Assembly (NCBI GenBank): GCA_024644535.1
Contig: JAHEKX010000008.1
Coordinates: 99,098 to 163,097 of the forward strand
DNA length: 64,000 nt
Reading direction: 5' to 3'
Origin: Gammaproteobacteria bacterium
GTDB taxonomy: Bacteria > Pseudomonadota > Gammaproteobacteria > Pseudomonadales > Halieaceae
Below, piece by piece: positions 1-9,693 of the stretch. The translations under genes and the position numbers were made by a program. Position 1 is the stretch's first letter, and the number at the start of each line of letters is the position of its first letter. Below the pieces are notes generated by a model. It was not told the origin of the DNA. It saw nothing but the letters and a program-made list of their open reading frames with translations, and did not search any database.

Positions 1-577
1 GCACGCTTTTATCAATTGCAAAATCGGGCAGGCATCGCGATAAAGCACCGCGTAAATGCCGATAAGGAAGCACGCTGAGCCCTAATTCGGCTTCTAGCTG
101 ATCTCGTCCTGCAATACCCCACCGTTTCGTCGCCATGCTGCGAGTTGCGTTATGACACAAAAACCCATGTGCCACACCGTCGTAAGTCAATATCGCATCC
201 AACCAGTCGTTCAACCAATTCAAGTTAGCTTCGCTTAAATACAGAGCAAAGTCCCACATAAGCACTAAATCGTAGGCTTGTCCTATGCAGGGTTCGAAAC
301 TGTCTTCAAGAACCTTTACTCTCTGCTCGGTAGCTTCTTCGTCACTGAGTAAAGCATTTATTTCGACCGCCTGACTGATCAAATCCAGTACGGTAAGACG
401 CCCCCAAAAACTCGACTGCAAATAGGCTATGGTCGATGCGTGAGCCGCACCAAAATCGAGTATTTTCTGGGGCCTTGTTTGACTGGGTTCAGGCATGACA
501 CTCGATATCAAACTGCTTTTGAACAGCTCAGTGTTCACACTAGGGTGCCGCATTGCTGCGGCATGATTAGGGCTCAC
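1..577 (-). CDS. Class I SAM-dependent methyltransferase-like protein (3' end outside window)
   Basis: Reading leftwards from a GTG at 577, the frame stays open to the window edge (192 residues visible). It contains a glycine/aspartate loop like methyltransferase motif I (KILDFGAAHASTIAYL) followed by a beta-strand ending in LTVLDLIS, then a motif IV-like strand YDLVLMWDFALYL. These are the landmarks of a Rossmann-fold methyltransferase, but no substrate family is recognisable and the usual GxGxG is degenerate (DFGAAHA). The start is uncertain: GTG 577 has GGAGAG about 10 bases upstream, overlapping the end of the bactofilin gene; ATG 553, GTG 538 and ATG 496 are in-frame alternatives. It begins only 7 bases after the bactofilin stop codon, so the two are probably co-transcribed. 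Confidence 0.6.
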   Translation of the reverse strand, partial: MSPNHAAAMRHPSVNTELFKSSLISSVMPEPSQTRPQKILDFGAAHASTIAYLQSSFWGRLTVLDLISQAVEINALLSDEEATEQRVKVLEDSFEPCIGQAYDLVLMWDFALYLSEANLNWLNDWLDAILTYDGVAHGFLCHNATRSMATKRWGIAGRDQLEAELGLSVLPYRHLRGALSRCLPDFAIDKSV

Positions 578-584
578 CTAGCAC

Positions 585-1088
585 TTACTCTCCAGTGCTG
601 TCGCCGCTGGCTGCGACTTTCGCACTGCTCACAACACCAAAGCTTTTTACAGGCGCCGCTTCGTTCATATCGATACTGCCTTTGAACTTACTGCCATCTT
701 CTAGAATGACACGCGGCGCTTGAATGTTTCCTCGCATAGAACCGTTCACGGTGATCAGAACGCGTTCACTGGCTTCAACATCACCATGTAGTTCGCCCTC
801 GACCTTAACAGCCTTGGCCGTAACATCGGCATGTACACGACCAGAAGAACCAACAACCAACTCGTTGCTTTTGAGTACTATGGTACCCTCAACTTGCCCT
901 TCTACCGTTAAATCTTCTTCGCTGTGTACTTCACCTTTAATTTTTACCGTTGCCCCAATCACAGCCCTTCCTCCTTTAGATGATGAAATCGATGCAACCT
1001 CAGACACCTGTCCAACAGGCGCTACCGGCTCTGCGACCGCAGGGGCTGGCGTATTTTTCTGTGATCGCTTATCAAAAAACATTGTCAT
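585..1088 (-). CDS. Bactofilin family cytoskeletal protein
   Basis: Bactofilins polymerise without nucleotides into filaments or sheets under the inner membrane and act as scaffolds for cell-wall or surface machinery. The 167-residue protein has a disordered, proline/alanine-rich N-terminus (about 1-40). A right-handed beta-helix core (about 43-145) follows, with the typical repeated pattern VIGATVKIKGEVHSEEDLTVEGQVEG and later GELHGDVEASERVLI and GNIQAPRVILEDGSKFKGSI. A short polar tail ends the protein. Length and architecture match the family. It lies between a penicillin-acylase-type lipoprotein gene (63 bases upstream) and the partial methyltransferase. No M23 peptidase, a frequent bactofilin partner, is adjacent; one is encoded 40 kb away at 40601-41434. 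Confidence 0.88.
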   Translation of the reverse strand: MTMFFDKRSQKNTPAPAVAEPVAPVGQVSEVASISSSKGGRAVIGATVKIKGEVHSEEDLTVEGQVEGTIVLKSNELVVGSSGRVHADVTAKAVKVEGELHGDVEASERVLITVNGSMRGNIQAPRVILEDGSKFKGSIDMNEAAPVKSFGVVSSAKVAASGDSTGE

Positions 1089-1151
1089 TGCTCAGTTCAA
1101 TCGGAATAACATAGTAGCACGAACATTTCATATTCCTAGCCCCCAGCGAAT

Positions 1152-3245
1152 TCAGGGCCTATAAGAGCCCACATCTCCGGCGGCGGCGCGTTCCTTCTCG
1201 TCAAACAAAGGCGCATGCAAACGTTCCGCAGCAAAATTTTCCGCCTGATCAGCGAAGTGACTCGAGTCTTCAAGCATCGTAGCAGATCCGTAATGATGCA
1301 CGCCCTGAACCGAGAGTTTTTGCTGGGCATCCCATGCGACCAAATAGTAGAGCCCATCACCAGCGATGTTGGTTAAATAACCGTTCTCCTCATAACCCAT
1401 GCCATAAATAGCGCGCAAGGTATCGGGACCGCCTCCCACTGGCACATTGATCTTACCTCGAATATGCCTATTGATATCTCCCCACAAAGGATCGATACGA
1501 CCAGAGACTTCGAGCAACTCATCAGCGCAGGTTTGCAGCACTCCTCCAGCGTCTGGCGGGGCTAGACCATCTTGTTCCGCTCGCCACTCTGCGCGAATTA
1601 CACACACACCCAAGGCCGCTTCACGACTCTGAATATTTGCTGCCAAATCCCATTCTGCCAACAAGGTTTGTGCTTCTAACTGATGCGGTAAAGCATTGGG
1701 CAGCTCAGCCTCGATTGCGGCTTGAATATAACGGCCGGCTCGGCTTGATGAGGCATACGCTTTGTCGTGTTTAATCGCCCAAAAATCGTCAGCCGAAATA
1801 GGTGCTAGTGATTCGAACAGCTCGAATGCTCGGTCTGCGCGGTTGGTCATCCGAGTTTGGTAGCCGTCTGTTGGACTAAAGGCTGATGGGTCTGGATTGT
1901 CGTTCTCGTGAGCAACCTTAAATGGCGTTTGGTTTGTACTAGCAAGATAGCCGTGCTTAGGTCTAACGACTTGCGGCAGTTGCTTGAATGGCAAATAGCT
2001 GTCCCAGATCAGATTCGACTGATCCCCTGGTAAATATTGACTCCAGTCGTAACCAGATTCGCGCAGCGGCGTTAAACTATTGTGAATAAACGCGATCGTA
2101 CCCTCCTTGTCGGCGAAGACGAAATTAAACGATGCAAAACGGTGTTGCGCCATGGCCGCATACCACTCGTCGAAGCTCCTAGCACGATTCATGGCATACC
2201 ACTGGTCCACTTGGCGGATTTCGTTTTGGCCACCAAAGCGGAAAGCGTAGCTACCGTGGTCCGTTTTCATCACGGGCCCGTGCTTTGAACGATAAATCTT
2301 GCGCGTAAAGGTCCAATACAAAGGGCCCCACAACTTAACACGCAAGCTTGCATCTTCGACCTCGAGGTCTAACCATTGGCCATCTAAGCGATACTGATTC
2401 TCGTTGTCTGGATTAATTTCTAGCACAAAAATATCGACCAGATCAGGCTTGTTAACAGTGACGCCCCAGGCGATATCGTGGTTAAATCCAAGACTAATCA
2501 GCGGACTACCGGGAAAAGTACCGCCCATAATGTTCAGCCCTTCATCACTACTGATGTGAGCCTCGTACCAAGCTACCGGACCATCTGTTGGCTGGTGCGA
2601 ATTAATCATAAGACGAGTGGCACCATCGTCTGTTGCTGCAGGTGAAACCGCGATAGCGTTTGAACCGATTGGGGTATCGCTCAAACCCAGATCGGCGACT
2701 AAACGCGACATCTCACGGGCTCGCTTTGGCCCCATAACTTCTTTAACGGCTCCGTCGAATCCGTAAAACAACAAGTGCCGGACCACAAAACCGGTAACTA
2801 TGTCCGTGGTCGTCACTGGCAGAATATCGCGCTCTATCCTGTCTGGGTGTTTTGCTGCAAAGTGGTTCAGGCCGTCGGCATAGGCCTGAACTAATGCACG
2901 TGCTTCAGGACTGATTTGATTGTCATATCCGCTCTTGACCCACTCCCGAACCCCAAGCCATTGAATCATGTAGTCAGCAGGCGCTGCATCCGCTCCGTTG
3001 TAGCGAGCCGATTCGCCGCGATAAAATGGCAGTGTTTCTTCAATGAGCTCCCAGCCATCTTCGGCCTGAGCATAAGCAAACCCAAAAGCAGTATCCGCAT
3101 CGGTTTTGCCATGAATATGAGGAATACCCCAGCGATCACGCTCGATCTTTACATCGTATCGCGACGGGTCTATCGGAATCTCGGGGGCACGGCTCGAGCA
3201 AGCAGCTAGAACAGCTAACAAGCATGAAATAACCAGGTTACGCAT
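1152..3245 (-). CDS. Penicillin acylase family lipoprotein (Ntn hydrolase)
   Basis: A 697-residue member of the penicillin amidase / acyl-homoserine-lactone acylase family, self-processing N-terminal-nucleophile hydrolases that cleave amide bonds. The N-terminus is a lipoprotein signal with lipobox LAAC and acylated Cys16, so the enzyme should be anchored facing the periplasm. The alpha-subunit part covers about residues 30-190. The predicted autocleavage junction is the GSNAIAV motif, with Ser195 as the new N-terminal nucleophile of the beta subunit, as in PvdQ/aculeacin-acylase types. Substrate (N-acyl-amino acid, AHL or lactam) cannot be told from sequence. The gene is 29 bases downstream of the OxyR-type regulator on the same strand, so shared transcription is possible. 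Confidence 0.85.
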   Translation of the reverse strand: MRNLVISCLLAVLAACSSRAPEIPIDPSRYDVKIERDRWGIPHIHGKTDADTAFGFAYAQAEDGWELIEETLPFYRGESARYNGADAAPADYMIQWLGVREWVKSGYDNQISPEARALVQAYADGLNHFAAKHPDRIERDILPVTTTDIVTGFVVRHLLFYGFDGAVKEVMGPKRAREMSRLVADLGLSDTPIGSNAIAVSPAATDDGATRLMINSHQPTDGPVAWYEAHISSDEGLNIMGGTFPGSPLISLGFNHDIAWGVTVNKPDLVDIFVLEINPDNENQYRLDGQWLDLEVEDASLRVKLWGPLYWTFTRKIYRSKHGPVMKTDHGSYAFRFGGQNEIRQVDQWYAMNRARSFDEWYAAMAQHRFASFNFVFADKEGTIAFIHNSLTPLRESGYDWSQYLPGDQSNLIWDSYLPFKQLPQVVRPKHGYLASTNQTPFKVAHENDNPDPSAFSPTDGYQTRMTNRADRAFELFESLAPISADDFWAIKHDKAYASSSRAGRYIQAAIEAELPNALPHQLEAQTLLAEWDLAANIQSREAALGVCVIRAEWRAEQDGLAPPDAGGVLQTCADELLEVSGRIDPLWGDINRHIRGKINVPVGGGPDTLRAIYGMGYEENGYLTNIAGDGLYYLVAWDAQQKLSVQGVHHYGSATMLEDSSHFADQAENFAAERLHAPLFDEKERAAAGDVGSYRP

Positions 3246-3274
3246 TGTTGTTCCTTTTATTGTGAGCCGAGCGA

Positions 3275-4168
3275 TCAGCGATTGCTTAGGGCTTTTATGA
3301 ACACCTCTTGAAGTGCTTGAATACTATCCAACTTGGGATAGGTCGCGCGCATTATAAATGCAACTTTGCGATGCGGCCCACGTTCGTCCAGTCGGGCATA
3401 CCGTAGCCGCTCGTCACTGCGAACTAACTGATCCAGCGCCATTTCAGGAACTAATGTTGACCCCAAGCCCGCAACCACCAACTGAATAAGAGTATTCAAA
3501 CTGGTCGCGCTCATCGAGTGCGCCACTGCATTCGAGAACTTACACGCCGCCAAAGCGTGGTCTTTAAGACAGTGTCCTTCTGATAAAAGCATCAAGTTTT
3601 CTCGTGATAACTCATCAGCCGTGATTCGCTCCCGGACCTCTTGTTCGTTGGCACTGGGCGCAACCCAGTAAAAATCTTCTTCCCAAAACGGAAAGCTCAA
3701 TAAATTATCGCAATCGAAAGGAAGCGCTAATACAGCCGTGTCGAGCTCTCCATCGCGCACTCGCTCGACTAATTCTTTCGACTGCGCCTCAACGATTTTT
3801 AGTTTTGCCCTGGGGTAGCTCGTCGCCACTGCGGGCAACACCAGCGGCAACAAATAAGGCGCAATGGTGGGTATCATGCCGATCGTCAGAGGTGTGCTTA
3901 AAGGCGTTTTGTCAGTTTGTTGCAAGCGCATAATATCGTCCATCTGGACACTAACAGAGCGCGCTTTTTCTAGAAATATATGCCCCATGGGGGTCACCAG
4001 CACTTTTTTGTTATCGCGCTCAAATACTTGAAAACCTAACTGAGCTTCCAACTCGTTTAAAGCGGTACTCAGAGCCGACTGGGATACAGCACAGTTGTCG
4101 GCGGCTTTGCGAAAGTGCAATGTTTTTTCGACCGCGAGTGCATAGCGAATTTGTTTTATTGAGATCAT
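3275..4168 (-). CDS. oxyR: OxyR-type LysR-family peroxide sensor
   Basis: A 297-residue LysR-family regulator: winged helix-turn-helix in residues 1-60 ([19 protein letters not shown]), effector domain about 90-295. The two redox cysteines that define OxyR are present: Cys200 and Cys209 in [14 protein letters not shown], with the same nine-residue spacing as E. coli Cys199/Cys208. H2O2 would oxidise these to a disulfide and switch DNA binding. It is divergent from ahpC-ahpF across a 201-bp intergenic region, the standard arrangement for control of its own target. The acylase gene follows it in the same direction. Confidence 0.92.
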   Translation of the reverse strand: MISIKQIRYALAVEKTLHFRKAADNCAVSQSALSTALNELEAQLGFQVFERDNKKVLVTPMGHIFLEKARSVSVQMDDIMRLQQTDKTPLSTPLTIGMIPTIAPYLLPLVLPAVATSYPRAKLKIVEAQSKELVERVRDGELDTAVLALPFDCDNLLSFPFWEEDFYWVAPSANEQEVRERITADELSRENLMLLSEGHCLKDHALAACKFSNAVAHSMSATSLNTLIQLVVAGLGSTLVPEMALDQLVRSDERLRYARLDERGPHRKVAFIMRATYPKLDSIQALQEVFIKALSNR

Positions 4169-4303
4169 AACAACCGAGCCGTCAATCAGCGCCCCTGTGG
4201 CACTTACTATTTATTCCTAAGTCTAATCAAATTTGCCGAAAAATCCATTATCTCTTACCGCTTTCAATCTAAAAAAAGAATCATAACAATCAATTCATTC
4301 AAA

Positions 4304-4332
4304 TTTAAAGATCAATATAGGTTAACTATAGT
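4304..4332 (+). promoter_or_regulatory. Predicted sigma70 promoter of ahpC
   Basis: TTTAAA at 4304-4309 and TATAGT at 4327-4332 are separated by 17 bases and sit 38 bases before the ahpC start. The AT-rich stretch 4200-4330 is where OxyR would be expected to bind. I see an ATAG...CTAT half-palindrome at 4317-4329, but the spacing does not fit the classical OxyR motif, so I do not call an operator. Confidence 0.4.
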
Positions 4333-4369
4333 GGACTTGTATTCAATAAAACACACCAAGGAGAGACAT

Positions 4370-4933
4370 ATGACCTCAATCAACTCAACCATCAAACCCT
4401 TTAACTCAACGGCTTACAAAAACGGCGAATTCATTTCCATTAGCGAGCAAGATGTAATTGGCAAATGGGCGGTATTTTTTTTCTACCCCGCCGATTTCAC
4501 TTTCGTTTGCCCTACTGAACTCGGCGATCTTGCGGACCACTATGCTGAACTGCAAGCCCGAGGCGTAGAGGTGTACTCGGTATCAACCGATACGCACTTC
4601 ACACACAAAGCGTGGCACGAGTCTTCGGACACTATCGGCAAAATCCGATATCCAATGATCGGCGACCCAAGTGGTGCAATAACGCGCCAGTTCCAAGTTA
4701 TGCGAGAAGACCAAGGTTTGGCCGATCGTGCCACTTTTATTGTAGACCCCGATGGCGTGGTACAAGTCATGGAAATTACCGCCGAAGGCATTGGCCGTAA
4801 CGCCGAGGAGTTGGTTCGCAAGATAAAAGCCGCACAATACGTCCGCAATAACCCGGGCGAAGTGTGCCCAGCCAAATGGCAAGAAGGCGAGCAGACGTTA
4901 GCGCCGTCTTTTGACCTGGTTGGAAAAATTTAA
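4370..4933 (+). CDS. ahpC: Alkyl hydroperoxide reductase subunit C (2-Cys peroxiredoxin)
   Basis: AhpC reduces H2O2, organic hydroperoxides and peroxynitrite in the cytoplasm and is recycled by AhpF. Starting at ATG 4370 (ribosome site AAGGAGAG at 4358-4365) the protein is 187 residues, the usual AhpC length. The peroxidatic Cys47 lies in FTFVCPTE and the resolving Cys166 in [10 protein letters not shown], matching the E. coli pair. An in-frame GTG at 4331 would add 13 residues, but it has no ribosome site and overlaps the predicted -10 box, so it was rejected. ahpF follows after 46 bases. Control by the divergent OxyR is expected from context. Confidence 0.96.
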   Translation: MTSINSTIKPFNSTAYKNGEFISISEQDVIGKWAVFFFYPADFTFVCPTELGDLADHYAELQARGVEVYSVSTDTHFTHKAWHESSDTIGKIRYPMIGDPSGAITRQFQVMREDQGLADRATFIVDPDGVVQVMEITAEGIGRNAEELVRKIKAAQYVRNNPGEVCPAKWQEGEQTLAPSFDLVGKI

Positions 4934-4937
4934 ACCC

Positions 4938-4961
4938 AAGGGGGGCAACCCCCTTTTTTTT
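4938..4961 (+). terminator. Intercistronic hairpin with T-tract between ahpC and ahpF
   Basis: GGGGG (4941-4945), loop CAA, CCCCC (4949-4953), then eight T (4954-4961). This has the form of an intrinsic terminator but lies inside the ahpC-ahpF operon. It probably lets most transcripts end after ahpC and some read through, giving more peroxiredoxin than reductase, and it may also stabilise the ahpC mRNA 3' end. Confidence 0.75.
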
Positions 4962-4979
4962 AGAATCAGGAGACGTGTC

Positions 4980-6566
4980 ATGTTAAACCAAGAGCTACTA
5001 AATAATGTCAAAACCTACACCGACACCATCTCACGCACGGTAACCTTGGTTATCGCTGCAGGCAATTACTCTAAGCGGGATGAGCTGGTGGCCTTTTTGC
5101 GACACATAGCGGATTTGTCGGACAAGATCCGTCTTGAAGAGCGTGAGAGCAGCAATTTGCGCAGCCCTTTGTCTTTCGCCTTAGAAGTCGATGGGCTTGA
5201 TACCGGCGCACAATTCTCGGGCATTCCGAGTGGCCATGAATTCAATTCATTCATTTTGGCCCTGCTCTATGCCGGCGGACGGGAGCTTAAACTCGACGCA
5301 AGTATACAAAGCCGTGTTAAAGAGGTAAGAACGCCTATTCACTTTGAAATCTTCGTGAGCCTCAGCTGCCATAATTGCCCTGACATTGTTCAAGCCCTGC
5401 ACCAGTTTGCTCTGCTAAACACAAATATTAGCGCAGAGATGATCGATGGCGGTCTTTTCCCTAAGCTAGTTGAAGAACGTGATCTACAGGGAGTACCTGC
5501 AGTATTTGCCAACGGCAAACCCTTTGCCAACGGCAAGACGGAAATCAGCCAATTACTGGACAAATTGCAGCAGATCGCACCTGAGGTGAAAGCATCAACC
5601 AAGACCTCATCCGCGGTTCTACAGGATGTCGTGGTGATCGGTGGAGGCCCCGCAGGCGCAAGTGCGGCGATTTACAGTGCTCGTAAAGGGCTGGCGGTGA
5701 CCTTACTTGCCGAGCGATTAGGCGGTCAAGTCAAAGATACTCAAGGGATCGAGAACTTGATCTCAGTCAGTCACACCACCGGATCGAAACTGAGTGGTAA
5801 CTTGCTCGAACATATGAATAGCTACCCCATCACTATCCGCGAAAACATCAGGGTCGAGAGCATCAGTGGCGACGATCTGCGGACCATCACACTGAATACA
5901 GGCGAGCAAATACTGGCGCGAAGTATCATCGTAGCAACTGGCGCTCAATGGCGAAAACTGGGAATTCCCGGAGAGGAAGAAAACATTGGTTCGGGTGTGG
6001 CTTATTGCCCACACTGCGACGGTCCGTTTTTTGCTGGCAAAGACGTTGTGGTCGTCGGCGGCGGCAACTCCGGCATTGAGGCGGCCCTTGATCTGGCTGG
6101 GATCGTCAAAAGTGTCACCATCGTGGAATTCATGGGGACGCTAAAAGCCGATAAGGTATTGATCGATCAAGCGCAGCAGCGCACTAACATATCGATCATC
6201 ACTAACGCTGCCTGCCAAGACATTATTGCCGAAAAGGGTAAAGTGGTAGCGCTTGAGTATCTCAACCGAGCCGACAATAAGCGCACTCGCTTAGAGACCG
6301 ACGGCGTGTTCGTGCAAATTGGCTTGAGCCCAAACAGCCAGTTTGTGGCCGATCTGGTCGAGCGCACAGCACACGGCGAAATCATCGTCGACAACAAATG
6401 TCGCACTACGCAAGCCAACGTATTTGCCGCGGGAGATGTTACTACCGTGCCCTATAAGCAAATCGTTATCGCGATGGGTGAAGGCGCTAAGGCGGCGTTA
6501 TCGGCCTTTGAGTATTTACTGGCAAACCCGTTAGATCAGACAGACAACAAACGTCAAGCGGCTTAG
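4980..6566 (+). CDS. ahpF: Alkyl hydroperoxide reductase subunit F
   Basis: The NADH:disulfide oxidoreductase that recycles AhpC. Translation from ATG 4980 (AGGAGA at 4968-4973) gives 528 residues, close to the family length. The N-terminal tandem thioredoxin-fold domain (1-200) has the redox pair Cys130/Cys133 in SCHNCPD. The thioredoxin-reductase-like part has the FAD motif [13 protein letters not shown] (about 218-230), the second redox pair Cys343/Cys346 in AYCPHCDG, the NADH motif [13 protein letters not shown], and the C-terminal FAD motif [14 protein letters not shown]. An in-frame ATG at 4911 inside ahpC lacks family similarity. Convergent with the following ligase gene, with only 23 bases between the stop codons. 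Confidence 0.96.
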   Translation: MLNQELLNNVKTYTDTISRTVTLVIAAGNYSKRDELVAFLRHIADLSDKIRLEERESSNLRSPLSFALEVDGLDTGAQFSGIPSGHEFNSFILALLYAGGRELKLDASIQSRVKEVRTPIHFEIFVSLSCHNCPDIVQALHQFALLNTNISAEMIDGGLFPKLVEERDLQGVPAVFANGKPFANGKTEISQLLDKLQQIAPEVKASTKTSSAVLQDVVVIGGGPAGASAAIYSARKGLAVTLLAERLGGQVKDTQGIENLISVSHTTGSKLSGNLLEHMNSYPITIRENIRVESISGDDLRTITLNTGEQILARSIIVATGAQWRKLGIPGEEENIGSGVAYCPHCDGPFFAGKDVVVVGGGNSGIEAALDLAGIVKSVTIVEFMGTLKADKVLIDQAQQRTNISIITNAACQDIIAEKGKVVALEYLNRADNKRTRLETDGVFVQIGLSPNSQFVADLVERTAHGEIIVDNKCRTTQANVFAAGDVTTVPYKQIVIAMGEGAKAALSAFEYLLANPLDQTDNKRQAA

Positions 6567-6589
6567 CATCATTGCCCCATTCCGTGAAT

Positions 6590-8131
6590 TTATTCAGTAA
6601 TCACGGTCTCACTTGCAAAGCGCTCGCGCAAGAGCGCTTTTTGCACTTTCCCCATGGCATTGCGGGGCAGACCATCAAGCAAAATGTATTTTTTTGGTCG
6701 TTTAAAACCGGCCAAAATCTCTTGCATGTCCGACCTAAGCCTGCGCTCCAATGCCTCCGAATCTAAAGTGCCGTCAGGCACAACAACCGCCACTACCTGC
6801 TCACCAAAATCATCATCTGGCAAGCCAATTACCGCAGACTCAAGAACGCCTTCACAGCGGTCAATAGCCAGCTCGATTTCTTTGGGGTAAACATTCAGCC
6901 CGCCGGTAATGATTAGGTCTTTAGAGCGACCGACAATTGCTACGTAGCACTCGGGATCGATACTTGCCAGATCACCGGTCTTAAAGAAGCCGTCTTGGGT
7001 AAAATCTGCCGCGGTTTTTTCAGGCATGCCCCAATACTCTTTAAACACATTAGGGCCCTTGACCAGTAAGTTTCCGACCTCGCCTGCCGGCACAGTCACA
7101 CCGTTGTCGTCTTCTATGCGCAACTCTACACCTGGTAGAGGAAACCCCACCGTTCCCGCTTTACGCTCGCCGCTCAAGGGATTAGAGATACTCATACCTG
7201 TTTCTGTCATGCCATAGCGCTCTAAGATGCGGTGCCCTGTGCGCTCTTCGAACTCGGCAAACGTGCTACTCAAGAGAGGAGCCGATCCGGAGATAAACAA
7301 ACGCATCGACCCGCAAGAGTCTGCATTGAACTCTGGCAATGCCAGCAAGCGCGTGTAATACGTCGGCACACCCATCATCACACTGGCGCGCTGGAGTTGC
7401 GCCATAGCGCTATTCGCCTCAAATGCACTATTCCAAAGCATAGATGCACCGCTCATCAATACACAGTGACACGCAACAAACAGGCCGTGTACGTGATAAA
7501 TCGGGAGGCAATGCAACAACACATCATCAGCACTAAAGCCCCATAACTTCACCAAGACCTCGGCATTGCTGGCCAAATTTTGGTGTGTTAGCACAATGCC
7601 TTTTGGACGCCCCGTCGTCCCTGACGAATATAATAAGGCTGCCGATGTCGAGAGCTCGACTGAGAGAGGGTCACAAGTTTGACCGGGGGGCAGGTCCTTC
7701 ATGAGGCTGCCATTACCTTCAATATCCAGTGTTAAAGTCGCTTCAACCCCACAAGCCTGCGCCAATGCGTTCAAAGGCTCTTCGTTCTCGGGCGAGCAAA
7801 TCAACAAGCGCGGCGCGGCGTTTTCCAAAAAATACTTCAATTCAGCTAACGAATAAGCTGTATTCAAGGGATGGTAAACAGCGCCTATCCGCAAACAGGA
7901 TAAATACAGCGCCAGAGCTTCTGGGGACTTGCCGACTTGTACGGAAATACGATCGCCTAGCCGAACACCTAAATCCAGAAGCTTTTGTGCCAATGACTGT
8001 GCCATTGCACTGAGATCACCATAGGTCCAAACCTTCCCGTTTTCTGTCTCTAGTACCGCCAATTGCGCGCGCTCAGGCTTGTCGATACCCAACCGAGCGT
8101 ACAGGTTGTTTTCGATTGAGTTGCTTGTCAT
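6590..8131 (-). CDS. Malonyl-CoA synthetase-like AMP-forming acyl-CoA ligase
   Basis: A 513-residue ANL-superfamily ligase that activates a carboxylate to acyl-AMP and then acyl-CoA. The P-loop-like motif YSSGTTGRPKG is at 168-178, the A5-type region is ERYGMTETGMS, the hinge region is GRSKDLIITGGLNVYPKEIE, and the C-terminal catalytic lysine lies in RNAMGKVQK. The stretch LPIYHVHGLFVACHC and the C-terminus resemble malonyl-CoA synthetases (MatB) more than long-chain ligases, so malonate is the favoured substrate. This is inference; other short dicarboxylates or 2-methylmalonate are possible. Its ATG overlaps the stop of the upstream M20 hydrolase gene by 4 bases, so the two are translationally coupled. 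Confidence 0.82.
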   Translation of the reverse strand: MTSNSIENNLYARLGIDKPERAQLAVLETENGKVWTYGDLSAMAQSLAQKLLDLGVRLGDRISVQVGKSPEALALYLSCLRIGAVYHPLNTAYSLAELKYFLENAAPRLLICSPENEEPLNALAQACGVEATLTLDIEGNGSLMKDLPPGQTCDPLSVELSTSAALLYSSGTTGRPKGIVLTHQNLASNAEVLVKLWGFSADDVLLHCLPIYHVHGLFVACHCVLMSGASMLWNSAFEANSAMAQLQRASVMMGVPTYYTRLLALPEFNADSCGSMRLFISGSAPLLSSTFAEFEERTGHRILERYGMTETGMSISNPLSGERKAGTVGFPLPGVELRIEDDNGVTVPAGEVGNLLVKGPNVFKEYWGMPEKTAADFTQDGFFKTGDLASIDPECYVAIVGRSKDLIITGGLNVYPKEIELAIDRCEGVLESAVIGLPDDDFGEQVVAVVVPDGTLDSEALERRLRSDMQEILAGFKRPKKYILLDGLPRNAMGKVQKALLRERFASETVITE

Positions 8132-9558
8132 GGCTTCACGCGATAATCCAGTGGTGGTTGGCGATCATCCAACAATGCTCTGTACTCGAAGTCACTACCG
8201 CGCCGTTCGTCAAACTCAGCCTTGATAGCGGCTCGAAGCTGCGAATCCGTCAGTAAATCCTGTGTCGTCGCGGCCAAGACTTCGGCTGCCAAATGCATGC
8301 CTTTGTGACCGATTGACATACCGCTAGCCGCGACGGCGGCCCAAGAATGTGCTGGTGTACCGGGCACCCATGTTGCGGTACTGATACCGTGGGTAGGAAC
8401 CACCCAACTCACATCACCAACGTCTGTTGAACCCCCAAGACTAGCAATATCGTCACGCCAAGGTGCAATCGTTGCCGCGCTGCTTACCGGCTTACCTTTA
8501 CCGTTAAAATTAGCCTGCAAGGTTTCGGCAAACTTTGTCTCGTCGGCGCTGTAATCTACGCCGCCAAAAGCACTCAAGTGCTCGTGCATAAGGCGGGCAA
8601 GTGTGCTGTTGGGTAAGAGGCTATGGTTACCATGAATCACCTCCCAGTTTACTTGGGTGCCAGTCCCCAGGGCACCAGCCCTCGCGGCATCTTCTAATCT
8701 ATCCCAAATAGGTTCGAGCTCCTGCGCCGAGGGCGCGCGCAGGTAGTAATAAACCTCAGCATATCTCGGTACGATATTTGGCACGTCACCACCATTACTA
8801 ATCACGTAATGGATTCTGGTGGTGCTGGGCACATGCTCCCGCATGAGGTTAACCATGAAATTCATCGCTTCAACACCATCAAGCGCAGAGCGCCCGCGTT
8901 CGGGCGCAGCAGAGGCGTGGCTCGCAATTCCCTCAAACTTAAATTTTGCCGACTTGTTGGCCAAGCTCGTTGCTGCTAGCGATTGATTGCTGTCAGCAGG
9001 ATGCCAGTGCAAGGCAACATCGACATCGTCAAACAAGCCCTCACGCACTAGATAAACCTTACCCGAACCACCTTCTTCGGCGGGGGTCCCAAACACCCTC
9101 AATGTTCCTGCAACTTGGTTTGCCTGCATCCAATCTTTTACGGCCAACGCGGCACCAATGACGCCACCGCCAAATAAGTTATGCCCACAGGCATGCCCCG
9201 CTTCGGTGTTTCGTGTTGCTTCCTCGGGTAGCGCTTGCTGCGACGCACCCGGCAAAGCATCCATTTCCGCCAACAGCGCAATAACGGGCTCCCCTGCCCC
9301 GTATTCAGCGACAAAAGCCGTATCTATGCTGGCCGACCCCGATTTGACTCGGAATCCGCCATCTCGCAACACATCCTGCATCAGCCCTGAACTGCGCTGC
9401 TCGAGATAACCTAATTCACTCCATTGCCATAACTTAGCAGCGATTTCTTCGGCGGCTTGCTTATGCTGTTCAGTGTAGCTAACGGATGTGGCCGCGAGGC
9501 ACAGCGGACTTGCAAAAAAGCCAATAAAAAACAGGCGTAAGCAATGCTCAAACCGCAT
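8128..9558 (-). CDS. Exported M20 amidohydrolase, AbgB-like
   Basis: A 476-residue zinc amidohydrolase of the M20 family. Its closest recognisable relative is the aminobenzoyl-glutamate hydrolase subunit AbgB. Metal and catalytic landmarks are GHACGHN (Cys124/His126), the general-base region TPAEEGGSG (Glu161/Glu162), WHPAD, and the C-terminal STDVGDVSW. Unlike cytoplasmic AbgB it starts with a hydrophobic signal peptide (about residues 1-22, cleavage near CLAATS), so it should act in the periplasm. There is no AbgA-like partner here. It lies upstream of and overlaps the malonyl-CoA synthetase-like gene; a common pathway is not evident. Confidence 0.82.
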   Translation of the reverse strand: MRFEHCLRLFFIGFFASPLCLAATSVSYTEQHKQAAEEIAAKLWQWSELGYLEQRSSGLMQDVLRDGGFRVKSGSASIDTAFVAEYGAGEPVIALLAEMDALPGASQQALPEEATRNTEAGHACGHNLFGGGVIGAALAVKDWMQANQVAGTLRVFGTPAEEGGSGKVYLVREGLFDDVDVALHWHPADSNQSLAATSLANKSAKFKFEGIASHASAAPERGRSALDGVEAMNFMVNLMREHVPSTTRIHYVISNGGDVPNIVPRYAEVYYYLRAPSAQELEPIWDRLEDAARAGALGTGTQVNWEVIHGNHSLLPNSTLARLMHEHLSAFGGVDYSADETKFAETLQANFNGKGKPVSSAATIAPWRDDIASLGGSTDVGDVSWVVPTHGISTATWVPGTPAHSWAAVAASGMSIGHKGMHLAAEVLAATTQDLLTDSQLRAAIKAEFDERRGSDFEYRALLDDRQPPLDYRVKP

Positions 9559-9619
9559 AGTTTTGTTTCCCTGAAGACAAAATCACAATGTAACACGACC
9601 CCGGATTATTTGGGATTAA

Positions 9620-9655
9620 ATGACCGCGTCATACCGCTACTAGAACTGCTATACT
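9620..9655 (+). promoter_or_regulatory. Possible promoter and operator of the class II aldolase gene
   Basis: TATACT at 9650-9655 is a good -10 box, but the matching -35 region is poor (CGTCAT at 9627-9632). A perfect short inverted repeat ATGAC-CGC-GTCAT (9620-9632) overlaps that position and could be an activator or repressor site. Weak evidence, pattern only. Confidence 0.25.
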
Positions 9656-9693
9656 CGGCATCAATAATTAATAACGAACCCTTGAGGAATCTC

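Noticed and set aside
4200-4330. OxyR operator in the oxyR-ahpC intergenic region
   Set aside because: ATAG and CTAT half-sites are present near 4317-4329, but the spacing does not match the established motif, so only the promoter was called.
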